Origin: an archaeon
Lineage (GTDB): Archaea; Thermoproteota; Nitrososphaeria; Nitrososphaerales; CADDZS01
Direction of reading: 5' to 3'
Length of the DNA stretch: 33,122 nucleotides
NCBI GenBank assembly: GCA_029850555.1
Contig: JARCRS010000099.1
Coordinates: 1 to 33,122 of the forward strand
A program made the translations under genes and the position numbers. The number at the start of each line of letters is the position of its first letter. Position 1 is the stretch's first letter. The notes beneath the pieces were generated by a model. It was not told the origin of the DNA. It saw only the letters and a program-made list of their open reading frames with translations, and made no database searches. Of this stretch, positions 15,445-25,222 are shown piece by piece.

Positions 15445-16092
15445 TCAGTTTTGAGTTATGGGGGCTGCTGGTTTTTGTTCAACCTTTTGAGCCTTCGAAA
15501 CCAACCCTTGGTTTGCGACCTGTTTTCTTTGCTGTTCAGGATCGTGGCTCAACCCAAAGTAATCTGCGAATAGGTCAGTGGTAGTGAAGACTCTTCCTCG
15601 CCCCCGTCTTTCAGCGCGAACAAATCCAATTTCAAGTAATTCCTTCAAATGAGTATAGATTTGAGATCCCCTTCGCTGCACAAGCTCATTGGTACCTACT
15701 GGCTGAAGATATACTACATACGAGAGAGTTCGTAGCGTGCCGACCGATAATAGAGGCTTTGTTGCAAAGCGCTTTGCGATCGCATTGAATTCTGGCTTTA
15801 GTTGGAGTGAATATAGAGGACCATCCACCTCTTTTAGCTCGATAGCCGAGAACGTACCGTTTATCTTGCCTGCCAGATCCCTCATCATTTCGACTAGTCT
15901 TTTCTTAGAAGATATTCTCGACGCTTTTGATAACTCTTCAAGACTTAGCGGACGGCCTGACGCGTATAGCGCGACTTCAATCCTTGCCTGAGCTTCCTTT
16001 GAAAAATTGGGCGGAGCTTCTTCGTGTTGCTTATTTTCTTCCTGTTGTTGAGCTATATGCGTTCCTTCAAGTTCAAGTGCTGCCGAACTCAT
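15445..16092 (-). CDS. scpB: Segregation and condensation protein ScpB
   Basis: A winged-helix kleisin-interacting partner of the SMC complex. 215 residues. After a Gln/Glu-rich leader come two winged-helix units: ARIEVALYASGRPLSLEELSKASR at about 36-59 and LSVGTLRTLSYVVYLQPVGTNELVQRRG...YTHLKELLEIGFVRAERRGRGRVFTTT at about 114-170, with LFADYFGL. The C-terminal ~30 residues are disordered-looking. It starts 22 bp after the scpA stop and completes the smc-scpA-scpB operon. Confidence 0.9.
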   Translation of the reverse strand: MSSAALELEGTHIAQQQEENKQHEEAPPNFSKEAQARIEVALYASGRPLSLEELSKASRISSKKRLVEMMRDLAGKINGTFSAIELKEVDGPLYSLQLKPEFNAIAKRFATKPLLSVGTLRTLSYVVYLQPVGTNELVQRRGSQIYTHLKELLEIGFVRAERRGRGRVFTTTDLFADYFGLSHDPEQQRKQVANQGLVSKAQKVEQKPAAPITQN

Positions 16093-16114
16093 TTATCTCA
16101 GGCTACTCCATTTC

Positions 16115-16846
16115 TCAAACGCTCGTAATCGGAACTCCAGAAATAAGTATGTCCTCGTTTGCGGTCTGCTCTAATGACACCGTCCCTTCCATAGCAAGAA
16201 ACAAAAAGAAGATGAAGAACTGAGCTTTTTCTAGGGCATCGCTAGCCCGTGAAAATTCTGAAAAAAGGAACTCCCCCTTTTCTCTGATTTCAGCTATTAT
16301 TCGAACCCTAAACTCATTTACGAGCTCTGATATTTTGTTAAGAAATTTGTCAGGCTCGAAAGTCACTTCGGGTTCCAGCATCAAATTTGCGCGTTCGCTT
16401 TGCTTTCTCTTGCCGTGGATTATATCCTCGAGGATTGCCTCGAGAGTTGAGATTAGGTCCTCGACTGTTGTAGAATAGACCTCCTGCCGAAAAGGCATTT
16501 CAAGAAGTAGCGGAACATCTCCAGAAAAATCTGACCTTTGCATCCTCGCTTCTTTAATCTTGTCAAGCAAAAAGAGAGTTTCTACCTTCAGTCTATAGAT
16601 TAACGCAGAAGAAAGGGCTGCGGACCCGCAGAGCCGAAGATCCAAGAACTCGCTTTTGTTGATTAGATCAAGAAACATTGTGAGAAGCTTCTCAAGATCA
16701 ACTTCCCATGGTTTGCTTATCCGGTTGCCCTCCGGATTTAGAAGAAGGTTAAGCGGAGGTCGCGAGAGCTGCCTTTTGCGGCTAAGTAGATCGCTGCCGG
16801 CTGGAGGAATATTCGAAAACGGGTCCTCGCTATCGCGGTCACTCAT
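16115..16846 (-). CDS. scpA: Segregation and condensation protein ScpA (kleisin)
   Basis: The kleisin that bridges the two SMC heads. About 243 residues from ATG at 16846, which overlaps the smc stop by 8 bp. A longer frame exists but would read antisense-like sequence inside smc. Kleisin features are PWEVDLEKLLTMFLDLINKSEFLDLRLCGSAALSSALIYRLKVETL at the N-terminus, and the C-terminal winged helix with EKAQFFIFFLFLAMEGTVSLEQTANEDILISG. Divergence from bacterial ScpA is marked but the position between smc and scpB settles the call. Confidence 0.88.
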   Translation of the reverse strand: MSDRDSEDPFSNIPPAGSDLLSRKRQLSRPPLNLLLNPEGNRISKPWEVDLEKLLTMFLDLINKSEFLDLRLCGSAALSSALIYRLKVETLFLLDKIKEARMQRSDFSGDVPLLLEMPFRQEVYSTTVEDLISTLEAILEDIIHGKRKQSERANLMLEPEVTFEPDKFLNKISELVNEFRVRIIAEIREKGEFLFSEFSRASDALEKAQFFIFFLFLAMEGTVSLEQTANEDILISGVPITSV

Positions 16847-19800
16847 TTGGGATCTGTACCTCCATAGCGTTTCTGTATCTAAGGAGCCTCGAACTTCCCT
16901 GAGCCATGTATACACCGATAACGCTCGAGGCCTTTGCGATGACATTGTCTTTGAGACTCACGATGATGATTTGGGAGCGATCAGATCTCTCTGAGAGAAT
17001 ATCGGCTAGTCTGCCGGAGTATCTGCTGTCTAGGTGAGCATCGACCTCATCAAAGACATAGAACGGAGAGGGAAATACAGCTTGAATTGCAAGAATGAAT
17101 GAAAGAGCGGATATGGTTTTCTCCCCTCCAGAAACGGAACTAGAATCTCTTGGGAGTTTCCCTGGGAATTGCGTCATAAGAAATATTCCGCTATCAAAGA
17201 TCGCGTCAGGATTTTCGATCTCTAACCATCCAGAGCCATCAGTTATCTTATTGAAAATCATTCGCAACTCCTTGTCTATTCTCTCAAAAGCGTCCATGAA
17301 GACTCTGCGTTTTTCTGCGTCAATTGTTTCGATGAAAATAATGATAGCATTTCGCTCTTTTTCCAAGTCGTTCTTTCTAACCGAGGAATACTTGTAATTC
17401 TCGAAAATCTCGCGATAATTCTTGTCGGCTATCAAGTTCACATTGTTTCTGAGTCCCTCATACTCGGAATTTAATTCTCTTGCAAGATTTTCTGCGCCTT
17501 CAAATGCCTCGATGGGCTCTCCATAACCAAACATGGCTAGCTCTCCAAGCAATTGGCGCTCGCTATCCAGCATTCTTGTTATATCAAGATTAGCGGTCAC
17601 AAGTTCTCTGTCTGTTGAAGAGATGACCTTTCGGCAAGACTCCTCCTCAGATCTTAATTCCTTCAATTTTTTATCCAACGCATCGAGCATTGGTTGGAAT
17701 TTGCTTGATTTCTCAAGCTTCTTTTGTTCTTCTTCTTTGAGCTTCGAGTATGATTCCTGGAGCTCCGCTAGTTTGCTTTCGGTATCTCTTAGGAAAAGTG
17801 TTTTTGTTTTTATGCCCTCGTCGACCTGAGTGAGTTGTTGCAAGCTATTCTGAAGGCCCGCTTTCAGGTTGTTCTCTAAGTCTGCTTTCCTGCGAATCAG
17901 ATCAGTCGTTAGCTCTCTGATCTCTGAGGCTGAGTTCTCGATATCTGTTGTGATGTTATGCTCTTTTTTACTAAGATCAGTTAGCCTTTGATTAAACGCG
18001 CTTAGATCCATTCCTTCAAGTCTCTTTGTGATCTCTGCACAAATGTCCGTCTGTTGGCTCACAATCTTCTGTTTTTCTTTAACTGAAACGCTGAACGAAT
18101 TGATCTCTTCTTCTATTTGCTTCTCTCTCGATTTTAGCTGCTCGGCAAGCTCAGCATATCTGTCAAGGTATGTCTTAGAAGTTTCGAGTTTCGTTTCTAT
18201 CTTTGAAATGCCAACATTTCTTTCTTGTTCGTCCTCAGAACAAGCGAGAGCCTTTTTCTCAAGTTCAGCAAGAGAATTTTTTCTCTTCTGGATTACTGCG
18301 CGAAATGCACCAAGAATGTCCTTTATACTTTCGAAACCTTCTTGCTTACTCAAAAGATCCGAGAGTTTGGCATAGCGTTTAGAGTATCCGGTTTCAAAAG
18401 CGAAAACCTCTGGTTCAAAGACATCGCCTTGTAGGGTTACGGCTCTAAATCCTTTCCGAGCCGCAAGAAATGCATTCCTTGGAGAATCAACTATAACTGC
18501 ATCTCCAAAAACAAAATTTACAATTCGTCGAAGTTTCTTGTTACAACTTATGACACGAGTAGCCGAAGCGAGCATTCCCTCGAGTGAAGGAATCGACCTC
18601 GCATCTTCAAATTCGCTCACCTCACTAAGAGGAATTGTGATAAGTCTGCTTATCTTGAGTTTCCTTGCAGACTCTGTCATCCTGATCAAAGAATCTATGT
18701 CTTCAACGACAATAGCATTGAGCCACTCCCTTCCAATAGCCGCAATCGCTTCGCCATACTCGGAATCATATGACACGAGAGATCTAAGTGGTCCAAGATA
18801 ACCGGTAATCGCGTTCTCGCCTCCTAGGCTCTCGAGTCTTGCAAGCGCGATCTCCTCTGCTGCAACACTTTCCATTGCAGAGAGATCGGAATCAAATTTT
18901 GTAACGACGTTCTGGGTTTTTTGCAGGATCAGTGCGGCAATGTCTAGCTGCTGCTCAATCTTCTTACTCAAGCGGTCTATCTTTCGTTTCGAATCACGGA
19001 TTTCTCCCAGTTCAGCTCTTTGACTTTCGAGTATGGCCTCGATTTCAGTCATACTAGCCCGTGCTTCCCGAGAACCATCGGTGTAAAATTTAATCTTCTC
19101 TTGGATCGAAACTAGCTTATCTTGATGAGATCGAATATTTGCAATCAGACGATTATAATCCTCACGGAAATACTCGAGCTTTGAATCAGCTTCCAGTTTC
19201 TCTTTCCTCACCAGTGTTATCTTTTCTTGTGCCGCATTAAATTCCGTCTCAAAATTGCTTCTAAGTTCATTTAACTTTGTCAGATCGAGCAAAATTTCTG
19301 ATTTGCGCGTTTCCGCCTGACTTATCTTTCCCTCGATTGTTCGAATTTCTTCTTCTGTAACCACTATTTTCTTCTTGTTCTCTGCAACAATCTGGGTGAG
19401 GGCGGGGATCACCTGACGAGTCTTCTCAAGATAATCTAGAGCTTCTTGTCTTTCGCGCTTTAGGGCGTTGAGCTCGTTTCCAACCCGACCCAGTTCAACC
19501 TCAATCTCGGCCGCTCCTGTGTCGACCGCCGACTTGATTAGTACACTTCTTTCTCTTTCAATGTCTTCAATTGATCTCAAAAACTCTGACAACTGGTTTT
19601 GGAGACCCTGCAGCTTCGAATTCAATTGAGTGAGAGCGTCGCGTCTTTGGGATAGAGTGTAACGGACAGCCACAAGTTTTGATGAAGAAGCGGCCGCACG
19701 TAACCAAGTTATCTGATCCTCCAGTTGTTTGACTCTGAGCATATCGTTTCGCTGCTGCTCCAAAAGCTGTACTCTGTCCCGAATCTCACCGATTTTCGCC

Positions 19801-20393
19801 ATTGCGACTTCTAATTTTATGTCCGCTTCCTTGAGTTGCTGGAGCGCCATGTTCTTCTTCTCGTCAAATTGGGCGATTCCAACCATCTGCTCAATCAGTC
19901 TACGCTTCTCGTCAGGAACCAAATCGGCGATTCTAGTAATCATCCCCTGAAGCACTACATTCAATCCACGCGAGGCAATTAACGCGTTTTCAAGAAGATC
20001 AGAAAGAGTATTCCTTTGAGTGTGTTTTCCATTAAGCGAATAGACGCTCTCACCGCTCTGCTTTAGTTCTCTAGAGAGAGTTACTGAATCAGAATCTATT
20101 GGGATTCTACGATCCGAATTGTCAAATTGAAGGGATACCTTTGTTGAGGAAGGTTTTTGCTCCTCCACGGACCCATCATAAATCAAAGCGGAAAGGTTTG
20201 GAACTCTGAGAGTTTTTGCGCTGTTTTCGCCTAGAGCGAACAAAATCGCATCTATCAGGTTGCTCTTACCCGAGCCATTTGGTCCAGTGATTGCTACGAA
20301 CCCTTTCTCTACCGAGGTGCTAACAAGCTTGGCACCCATAGACTTGAAACCACGGGTTTCGACTTTACGCAAATACACCAAATGCTTCAGCAC
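16839..20393 (-). CDS. smc: Chromosome segregation ATPase SMC
   Basis: 1184 residues, full length. Walker A GPNGSGKSN lies at about 37-45. Long coiled coils flank a hinge at roughly 520-660 (ITGYLGPLRSLV ... RKGFRAVTLQGDVFEP). The ABC signature SSVSGGEKTISALSF is near 1083 and Walker B FYVFDEVDAHLD near 1112. The product forms the ring-shaped condensin with ScpA and ScpB and organises the chromosome. The start is uncertain: GTG at 20393, or TTG 20381 or GTG 20378, which sit at a better distance from GAGGGTG. First gene of the operon. Confidence 0.97.
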   Translation of the reverse strand: MLKHLVYLRKVETRGFKSMGAKLVSTSVEKGFVAITGPNGSGKSNLIDAILFALGENSAKTLRVPNLSALIYDGSVEEQKPSSTKVSLQFDNSDRRIPIDSDSVTLSRELKQSGESVYSLNGKHTQRNTLSDLLENALIASRGLNVVLQGMITRIADLVPDEKRRLIEQMVGIAQFDEKKNMALQQLKEADIKLEVAMAKIGEIRDRVQLLEQQRNDMLRVKQLEDQITWLRAAASSSKLVAVRYTLSQRRDALTQLNSKLQGLQNQLSEFLRSIEDIERERSVLIKSAVDTGAAEIEVELGRVGNELNALKRERQEALDYLEKTRQVIPALTQIVAENKKKIVVTEEEIRTIEGKISQAETRKSEILLDLTKLNELRSNFETEFNAAQEKITLVRKEKLEADSKLEYFREDYNRLIANIRSHQDKLVSIQEKIKFYTDGSREARASMTEIEAILESQRAELGEIRDSKRKIDRLSKKIEQQLDIAALILQKTQNVVTKFDSDLSAMESVAAEEIALARLESLGGENAITGYLGPLRSLVSYDSEYGEAIAAIGREWLNAIVVEDIDSLIRMTESARKLKISRLITIPLSEVSEFEDARSIPSLEGMLASATRVISCNKKLRRIVNFVFGDAVIVDSPRNAFLAARKGFRAVTLQGDVFEPEVFAFETGYSKRYAKLSDLLSKQEGFESIKDILGAFRAVIQKRKNSLAELEKKALACSEDEQERNVGISKIETKLETSKTYLDRYAELAEQLKSREKQIEEEINSFSVSVKEKQKIVSQQTDICAEITKRLEGMDLSAFNQRLTDLSKKEHNITTDIENSASEIRELTTDLIRRKADLENNLKAGLQNSLQQLTQVDEGIKTKTLFLRDTESKLAELQESYSKLKEEEQKKLEKSSKFQPMLDALDKKLKELRSEEESCRKVISSTDRELVTANLDITRMLDSERQLLGELAMFGYGEPIEAFEGAENLARELNSEYEGLRNNVNLIADKNYREIFENYKYSSVRKNDLEKERNAIIIFIETIDAEKRRVFMDAFERIDKELRMIFNKITDGSGWLEIENPDAIFDSGIFLMTQFPGKLPRDSSSVSGGEKTISALSFILAIQAVFPSPFYVFDEVDAHLDSRYSGRLADILSERSDRSQIIIVSLKDNVIAKASSVIGVYMAQGSSRLLRYRNAMEVQIPNE

Positions 20394-20550
20394 ACCCTCT
20401 TATCGCAAGGCCTTGGCATTTCCCTTATTCCTTCTGGGACTATTGGATTGAGAGAATTCTGTTTTGAAGTCGAGTATCTCAAAGAGTTGACTTCGCAGTC
20501 AATCTCAAACCGATGTTAAATCTTGCGGCCTGTATCTTAGATAGATGTAA

Positions 20551-21495
20551 TCAAAGGATTCTGGGGCCGGATTGAGAGAGATTCGACTCAAAGAGACAAT
20601 TTCGAGGCACAATTCTGCCAAAAGAAGCGAGAAACTTCCTCCGTTTTGATCTGCTCACAAGGCAATGAACTGCATTTCCAATCATGTTTTGAGTTGCGCC
20701 AATCGCACCTAGCTTTTTGGCATCATCTGCAAGTTTCAAGAGTTTTGATGAAGCAATGCCAGTCTTCTCTGCGAATATTCTAGAGTGGTAAAGAAGCGAC
20801 TCTGGTGTTCTATCTCTCAAAATCTGTTCCAAAGCTTCGTGACCAAACTCATTGACTTTTCTCCGCATTCCTTCTTCTCGAAGAACCGTCGATTTCTCAA
20901 TCGGACCAAAAGAGGCGCAGATGAGAATATAATCGGAGAAATTGTTCAAAAGTGAATCAACCCTTCCAACAGAAAATGAACCTGGTTCTGTCACAAGTCC
21001 CATTGCCCCTGAACCCGAAATCAGCGAGATCACCGTGCCTAGACCAGTCACACTTTCTATTTCTGCTCGATGTGCATAGTCCGACGCTTGACTGAGCGAC
21101 AATTTGAGATCGAAAAGGTCAGAAAGTGCGATTGTGGCGCCTATCGCCCCTGCTCCGCTAGTACCAAAACCTGATCCAATTGGCGGTTCTATTTTATGAT
21201 ATATCTTGACATGAGGAATATCATAGTCTTTTCTCAGAAGCTCCACCACCTTTAGGCTTGTTCTCGCATCGGGAGCCGATTTCCCATTAATAACGACAGA
21301 ATCTGACCCTAGATTGGATTTTAGAGCCCTAGACGTATTGCCTCTTTGAATGACGAAGCCCCCTCCTCTTGCTCCGATTCTGAGCTCGTCCGAGATCCTA
21401 CTGCCGTCAGGCTCTGTATCGCAGATTTCAAAGAAGGATGAAACTGCAGAAGGAACGTAGATGCGTCTTGAAGCACTCTTTCGCTTTTTGAGCAC
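20551..21495 (-). CDS. Pantoate kinase, GHMP family
   Basis: Phosphorylates pantoate in the archaeal CoA pathway, where pantoate kinase and phosphopantothenate synthetase replace the bacterial enzymes. 314 residues. The GHMP ATP-binding loop is PPIGSGFGTSGAGAIGATIAL at about 104-124. Also typical are IYVPSAVSSFFEIC at the N-terminus, ESVTGLGTVISLISGSGAMGLVTEPG, and the C-terminal KKLGAIGATQNMIGNAVHCL. The GTG start is uncertain because the homologous region begins around residue 10. Other GHMP kinases are possible, but the IGATQNMIGNAVH segment favours this one. Confidence 0.8.
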   Translation of the reverse strand: MLKKRKSASRRIYVPSAVSSFFEICDTEPDGSRISDELRIGARGGGFVIQRGNTSRALKSNLGSDSVVINGKSAPDARTSLKVVELLRKDYDIPHVKIYHKIEPPIGSGFGTSGAGAIGATIALSDLFDLKLSLSQASDYAHRAEIESVTGLGTVISLISGSGAMGLVTEPGSFSVGRVDSLLNNFSDYILICASFGPIEKSTVLREEGMRRKVNEFGHEALEQILRDRTPESLLYHSRIFAEKTGIASSKLLKLADDAKKLGAIGATQNMIGNAVHCLVSRSKRRKFLASFGRIVPRNCLFESNLSQSGPRIL

Positions 21496-21536
21496 TGGCT
21501 ACGAACTCTGAAAAATCTACGGCGGTAATTTCAAGT

Positions 21537-22382
21537 TTAGGTTGTGCTGACTTTCTGCTGCGACGCATTTTCTTTGATCGCAGTTCGCGGCACAAATGCG
21601 CCAACTAGAAGTACGGCAATTGCGGACACCCCAAAAAGTAGTTCCCAAGAAAGAGCACCGCTTATACTGAATTGAGCGAATCCCAAGTTAACGATTGCTC
21701 CAGGGCTGCTCTTTACCAATCCAGCTTGGAAAACCAAAAGAGCTCCCATTGCTGCTAGAACGAGAACGGCTATTGTTATTGACCAAGCCCAGAGTAACTT
21801 TCGGTTTGGTTCGATTATAATTGGATACTCGTACCTAGAGGAAAGTTTGCTCGCATAGGGTCGGAGGTATCTGAGCATTGCAGGCACCAATATTACGACA
21901 AAAGGAAACATTGTTCCAAACCAAAATAGTAGCAAGCCAAGAATCAATGATGATGAGAGTCCGAGTAGATATACCACAAAAGCTGCTGCCCAGAGGTTTC
22001 CAAAGAATAGTCCTACAGTTGTCCCTCCGATGAAACCTTTCCACGACCTGAATTTCTGGTAGATCCATCCCACCAACAATATCCCAAGAAAATTCGCAGG
22101 TGCCCCTGCAATTGCGGCGAGAGCTGGAGTGCTTGCTCCACTGGGAACGAGAGAAACCATGTCAGCGATAAAAGAGCCAACTCCTGCGCCTATCGCAGCG
22201 GGTAAAGGACCTGCGACAATAGCAAAAAACACCGGGATAACTATTCCAGGGCGAAATTCACCGACGCCCCAAGGAGTTCGTAGAGTTGAAGTTAATGCAT
22301 CAAAGATCGCATACAATGCCGCGCACATTGCCGCAGAAGCAACAAACCTTGAGCTATTGATAGGCCGGGGCGATGATGTCAA
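21537..22382 (-). CDS. ECF-type transporter substrate-binding membrane protein
   Basis: 281 residues with about seven hydrophobic segments. The N-terminal half has the S-component look: a basic start, AAMCAALYAIFDALTSTLRTPWGVGEFRPGIVIPVFFAIVAGPLPAAIGAGVGSFIADM, then GFIGGTTVGLFFGNL. S-components capture vitamins or cofactor precursors and join an ECF ATPase module encoded elsewhere. The neighbouring pantoate kinase hints at a pantothenate-related substrate, which is only inference. TTG start near the divergent promoter, so probably leaderless; an internal Met at residue 19 is an alternative. Confidence 0.65.
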   Translation of the reverse strand: MTSSPRPINSSRFVASAAMCAALYAIFDALTSTLRTPWGVGEFRPGIVIPVFFAIVAGPLPAAIGAGVGSFIADMVSLVPSGASTPALAAIAGAPANFLGILLVGWIYQKFRSWKGFIGGTTVGLFFGNLWAAAFVVYLLGLSSSLILGLLLFWFGTMFPFVVILVPAMLRYLRPYASKLSSRYEYPIIIEPNRKLLWAWSITIAVLVLAAMGALLVFQAGLVKSSPGAIVNLGFAQFSISGALSWELLFGVSAIAVLLVGAFVPRTAIKENASQQKVSTT

Positions 22383-22406
22383 TTCGCTGAAAATTGGAGA
22401 ACACTC

Positions 22407-22417
22407 TTATATTAATA
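22407..22417. promoter_or_regulatory. Shared bidirectional TATA element
   Basis: TTATATTAATA is nearly symmetrical. Its centre is about 26 bp before the ATG at 22437 on the plus strand and about 30 bp before the TTG at 22382 on the minus strand. Both distances match archaeal TATA-to-start spacing, so one box could direct two essentially leaderless transcripts. Confidence 0.55.
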
Positions 22418-22436
22418 GGGGGTCTAAAATATCTAA

Positions 22437-23441
22437 ATGACTATAGATATACAGCTTAGGAAAGTACAGGAAATGGGGGGTGCAACTCTTCTTGTATCAC
22501 TTCCCAAAGAGTGGGTCAGATCTACTTCGCTGAAGAAGGGATCCGTCCTCTCTATCGAGAGCTCGGGGGATGGTGGCCTTCTGATTTATCCTGCTCAAAA
22601 CTCTTCCAATTCAAGGCCCGAGAAAGAGATCGAGATTGAATACCCTTCTAAATTTGAAACGGCAGGTTTACCTGGCGAAATAACAGGAGCCTACCTTCTT
22701 GGTTACGATCTAATCACAATTAAAGGTAAACATCGAATATCATCCAAAGATCGAGAAACTATAATCGCGTCTATCAAAGGGTTGATTGGTCTAGAAATTG
22801 TCGAGGAAGATGCTCTGAGCATAACTTCTCAGTTCTTAGTAGATAACACCGCAGTAGAACCAAGCAAGATTTTTCGAAGAATAAATGCAATTGTCCGAGC
22901 TATGGTTTCAGACACGATAAAGCAACTAGCCTCGGACGAATCTATAAAGTTCGAGTCGGTCGCGCAACGCGACGACGAAGTTGACAGATTGCATTTTCTG
23001 ATAGTCCGCTTGATTCGTAGCGCCATTCGTGATCCGCGAGCAGCCGGAAAATTTGGACTGAGCTCGATAGACTGTTTGGATTATCGCGTTGCAACTAGCT
23101 CTCTTGAAACTGCAGGCGATTACGCAGTCGAGCTCTCAAATGCGATCTCAAACTTAATGTCAGTGGATGATAAAGCGAAAAATGATCTTACTATGATTTC
23201 GGAGATGCTTGATTCAATCCAAGACGGCGCTCTCCGTGGCTTCATTGCGAAGGACTATACTATTGCAAGAGAAGTTCGTGAAAAATACAAGGAATTTGAT
23301 TCTATGTTATCTTCATTCAGAAGAGAAAATGGCTCTGCGAAGAATTTTGCAGAGTTGCTTCACATTGCTGACATAATTGAGGGAATCGCACGATGTGAGC
23401 GAGATATCGCAGATCTAGTTTCACCCATGCGGCCAGCTTGA
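22437..23441 (+). CDS. AbrB-PhoU domain regulator
   Basis: 334 residues. A SpoVT/AbrB-type DNA-binding domain occupies about 1-48 (LRKVQEMGGATLLVSLPKEWVRSTSLKKGSVLSIES). A long helical region with two PhoU-like repeats follows (RINAIVRAMVSDTIKQLASD...QRDDEVDRLHFLIVRLIRSAI; DIIEGIARCERDIADLV). This architecture is common in archaea and is linked to phosphate or metal uptake control. No pst or pit genes are adjacent here, so the target is unknown. It may control its divergent neighbour through the shared promoter (inference). Confidence 0.85.
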   Translation: MTIDIQLRKVQEMGGATLLVSLPKEWVRSTSLKKGSVLSIESSGDGGLLIYPAQNSSNSRPEKEIEIEYPSKFETAGLPGEITGAYLLGYDLITIKGKHRISSKDRETIIASIKGLIGLEIVEEDALSITSQFLVDNTAVEPSKIFRRINAIVRAMVSDTIKQLASDESIKFESVAQRDDEVDRLHFLIVRLIRSAIRDPRAAGKFGLSSIDCLDYRVATSSLETAGDYAVELSNAISNLMSVDDKAKNDLTMISEMLDSIQDGALRGFIAKDYTIAREVREKYKEFDSMLSSFRRENGSAKNFAELLHIADIIEGIARCERDIADLVSPMRPA

Positions 23442-23481
23442 TTGGGCGAATGAGAGTTAACATGTGGTTTGAGCGTTAAAG

Positions 23482-23490
23482 TTATTAAAT
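23482..23490 (+). promoter_or_regulatory. TATA box of pyrG
   Basis: TTATTAAAT is centred 24 bp upstream of the pyrG ATG, preceded by a purine-rich BRE-like stretch (GTTAAAG). The spacing predicts a leaderless mRNA beginning at or next to the start codon and supports that ATG. Confidence 0.5.
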
Positions 23491-23509
23491 CGCTTCTACA
23501 ACTTGCCTT

Positions 23510-25222
23510 ATGCCTATCGAATCCGAATCCTCAGTCGGCTCTGTTCTTTCTACAAGTAATTCCTCGGAAGATTCCACATTTCATCTTAACTACGATTCTG
23601 CTCCTAAAACCAAGTACATTTTCGTAACAGGTGGAGTCATGTCTGGACTCGGAAAAGGAATAACATCGGCTTCAATTGCTAAGCTGCTTCAGCTATCGGG
23701 CTTTAGAGTAAGTTGCATGAAGATAGATCCCTATCTCAATGTGGACGCAGGGACGATGAATCCAATTGCCCATGGAGAGGTATTTGTCACGGATGACGGA
23801 GGAGAAACGGACATGGACATTGGTAATTACGAGAGATTTCTTGATGCGAATCTTACCCGTCATCATAACTTGACGACAGGTTCGGTTTACGAGCAAGTTA
23901 TACAAGAAGAGCGCGCGGGCAAATATCTTGGTAAATGTGTTCAAATCATACCACATATCACGGATGCAATCAAATTTAGAATAAAGGAGCTTGCTTCGGC
24001 TTGGAACGCCGAAATCTTGGTTGTGGAATGCGGGGGAACTGTTGGAGACATTGAGAGCCTTCCATTCCTAGAGTCTTTTAGACAAATGAGGCTTGAGCTC
24101 GGTGCGGAAAACACTCTATTCATTCATGTCACTCTAGCTCCTGTCTTGGAAACTGTTGGAGAACAAAAAACTAAACCGACACAGCACAGCGTTCAGGAGC
24201 TACGTAGAATAGGTATTCAGCCTGACATTATAGTAGTGCGATCAGAAAATAAGCTCACAAAAGAGACACGTGAGAAAATTTCTCTCTTTACTAGCGTCGA
24301 GGCAAAATCCGTGATCTCGAATCCAAACGCCAAATCGATCTACCAGGTCCCTCAGATCCTAAGATCAGAAGGGATTATTCAAACAATTTGCACCAAGATC
24401 AGATTAGCGCCCAGAGAAGCTAATTTCGATTCATGGGAAAAGACTGCAAACAAATTCATAAACACAAAAGACGTTGTAAAAATAGCAATTGTCGGTAAAT
24501 ATGTTGCCCTAACAGACAGTTATGCTTCTGTTGTGGAGTCGTTGATACATGCAGGGGCAGAGCTCGGCTATTCCGTCAAAGTGGATCCCGTAGATTCTGC
24601 AGACTTTGAAGTAAATCCCGAGTCAATCGAAAAGCTTCAAGATTATCATGGTATACTGATACCTCAAGGATTTGGGAAAAGGGGCAGTGAGGGGAAGATA
24701 CTAGTAGCGAACTATGCTCGCGAGAATGCGATTCCATACCTCGGACTGTGTTTTGGGTTCCAGCTAGCTATGGTGGCTTTTGCAAGATACGTTCTTGGCC
24801 ATGTTGACGCAAATTCAACGGAGCTGAATCCGAACACTACGAATCCGATCGTGGACCTGCTCCCAGAACAGAAGCAAGTGAAAGACATGGGAGGCTCAAT
24901 GAGACTCGGAGGTCATGATATCCACATCGTGGATGGAACGATGGCTTCTCGAATCTATCAGAAAACAGTAGTCAGGGAGAGGCACAGACATCGCTACGAG
25001 TTTAATCAGTCTTATAGATCGGAGTTTGAAAAATCGGGGATGCACTTTTCTGGTTTCAGCGATAATGGACGACGGACGGAGATACTTGAGATTCTCGACC
25101 ATCCTTTTTACTTTGCAACACAGTACCATCCTGAGTACGTAAGCAGACCGGGAAAGCCTGAACCAAGTTACTTCAACTTTGTCAAGGCGGCAGTCTCAAG
25201 AAAGATTTCCGTACTGGCTTAA
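23510..25222 (+). CDS. pyrG: CTP synthase
   Basis: Converts UTP to CTP with glutamine and ATP. 570 residues. The synthetase domain has GGVMSGLGKGITSASIAKLLQ and MKIDPYLNVDAGTMNP, with VECGGTVGDIES and EQKTKPTQHSVQELR further on. The class I glutamine amidotransferase domain has the nucleophile in LGLCFGFQLAM and His/Glu in YHPEY. About 31 polar, Ser-rich residues precede the usual N-terminus. ATG at 23510 fits the upstream TATA box, so the extension is probably real. The last 27 bp overlap the convergent PurM-like gene. Confidence 0.97.
   Translation: MPIESESSVGSVLSTSNSSEDSTFHLNYDSAPKTKYIFVTGGVMSGLGKGITSASIAKLLQLSGFRVSCMKIDPYLNVDAGTMNPIAHGEVFVTDDGGETDMDIGNYERFLDANLTRHHNLTTGSVYEQVIQEERAGKYLGKCVQIIPHITDAIKFRIKELASAWNAEILVVECGGTVGDIESLPFLESFRQMRLELGAENTLFIHVTLAPVLETVGEQKTKPTQHSVQELRRIGIQPDIIVVRSENKLTKETREKISLFTSVEAKSVISNPNAKSIYQVPQILRSEGIIQTICTKIRLAPREANFDSWEKTANKFINTKDVVKIAIVGKYVALTDSYASVVESLIHAGAELGYSVKVDPVDSADFEVNPESIEKLQDYHGILIPQGFGKRGSEGKILVANYARENAIPYLGLCFGFQLAMVAFARYVLGHVDANSTELNPNTTNPIVDLLPEQKQVKDMGGSMRLGGHDIHIVDGTMASRIYQKTVVRERHRHRYEFNQSYRSEFEKSGMHFSGFSDNGRRTEILEILDHPFYFATQYHPEYVSRPGKPEPSYFNFVKAAVSRKISVLA

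Noticed and set aside
16847-16945. Longer scpA start extending 33 codons into smc.
   Set aside because: The extra residues come from another frame of the conserved smc end, and ATG at 16846 has ordinary overlap.
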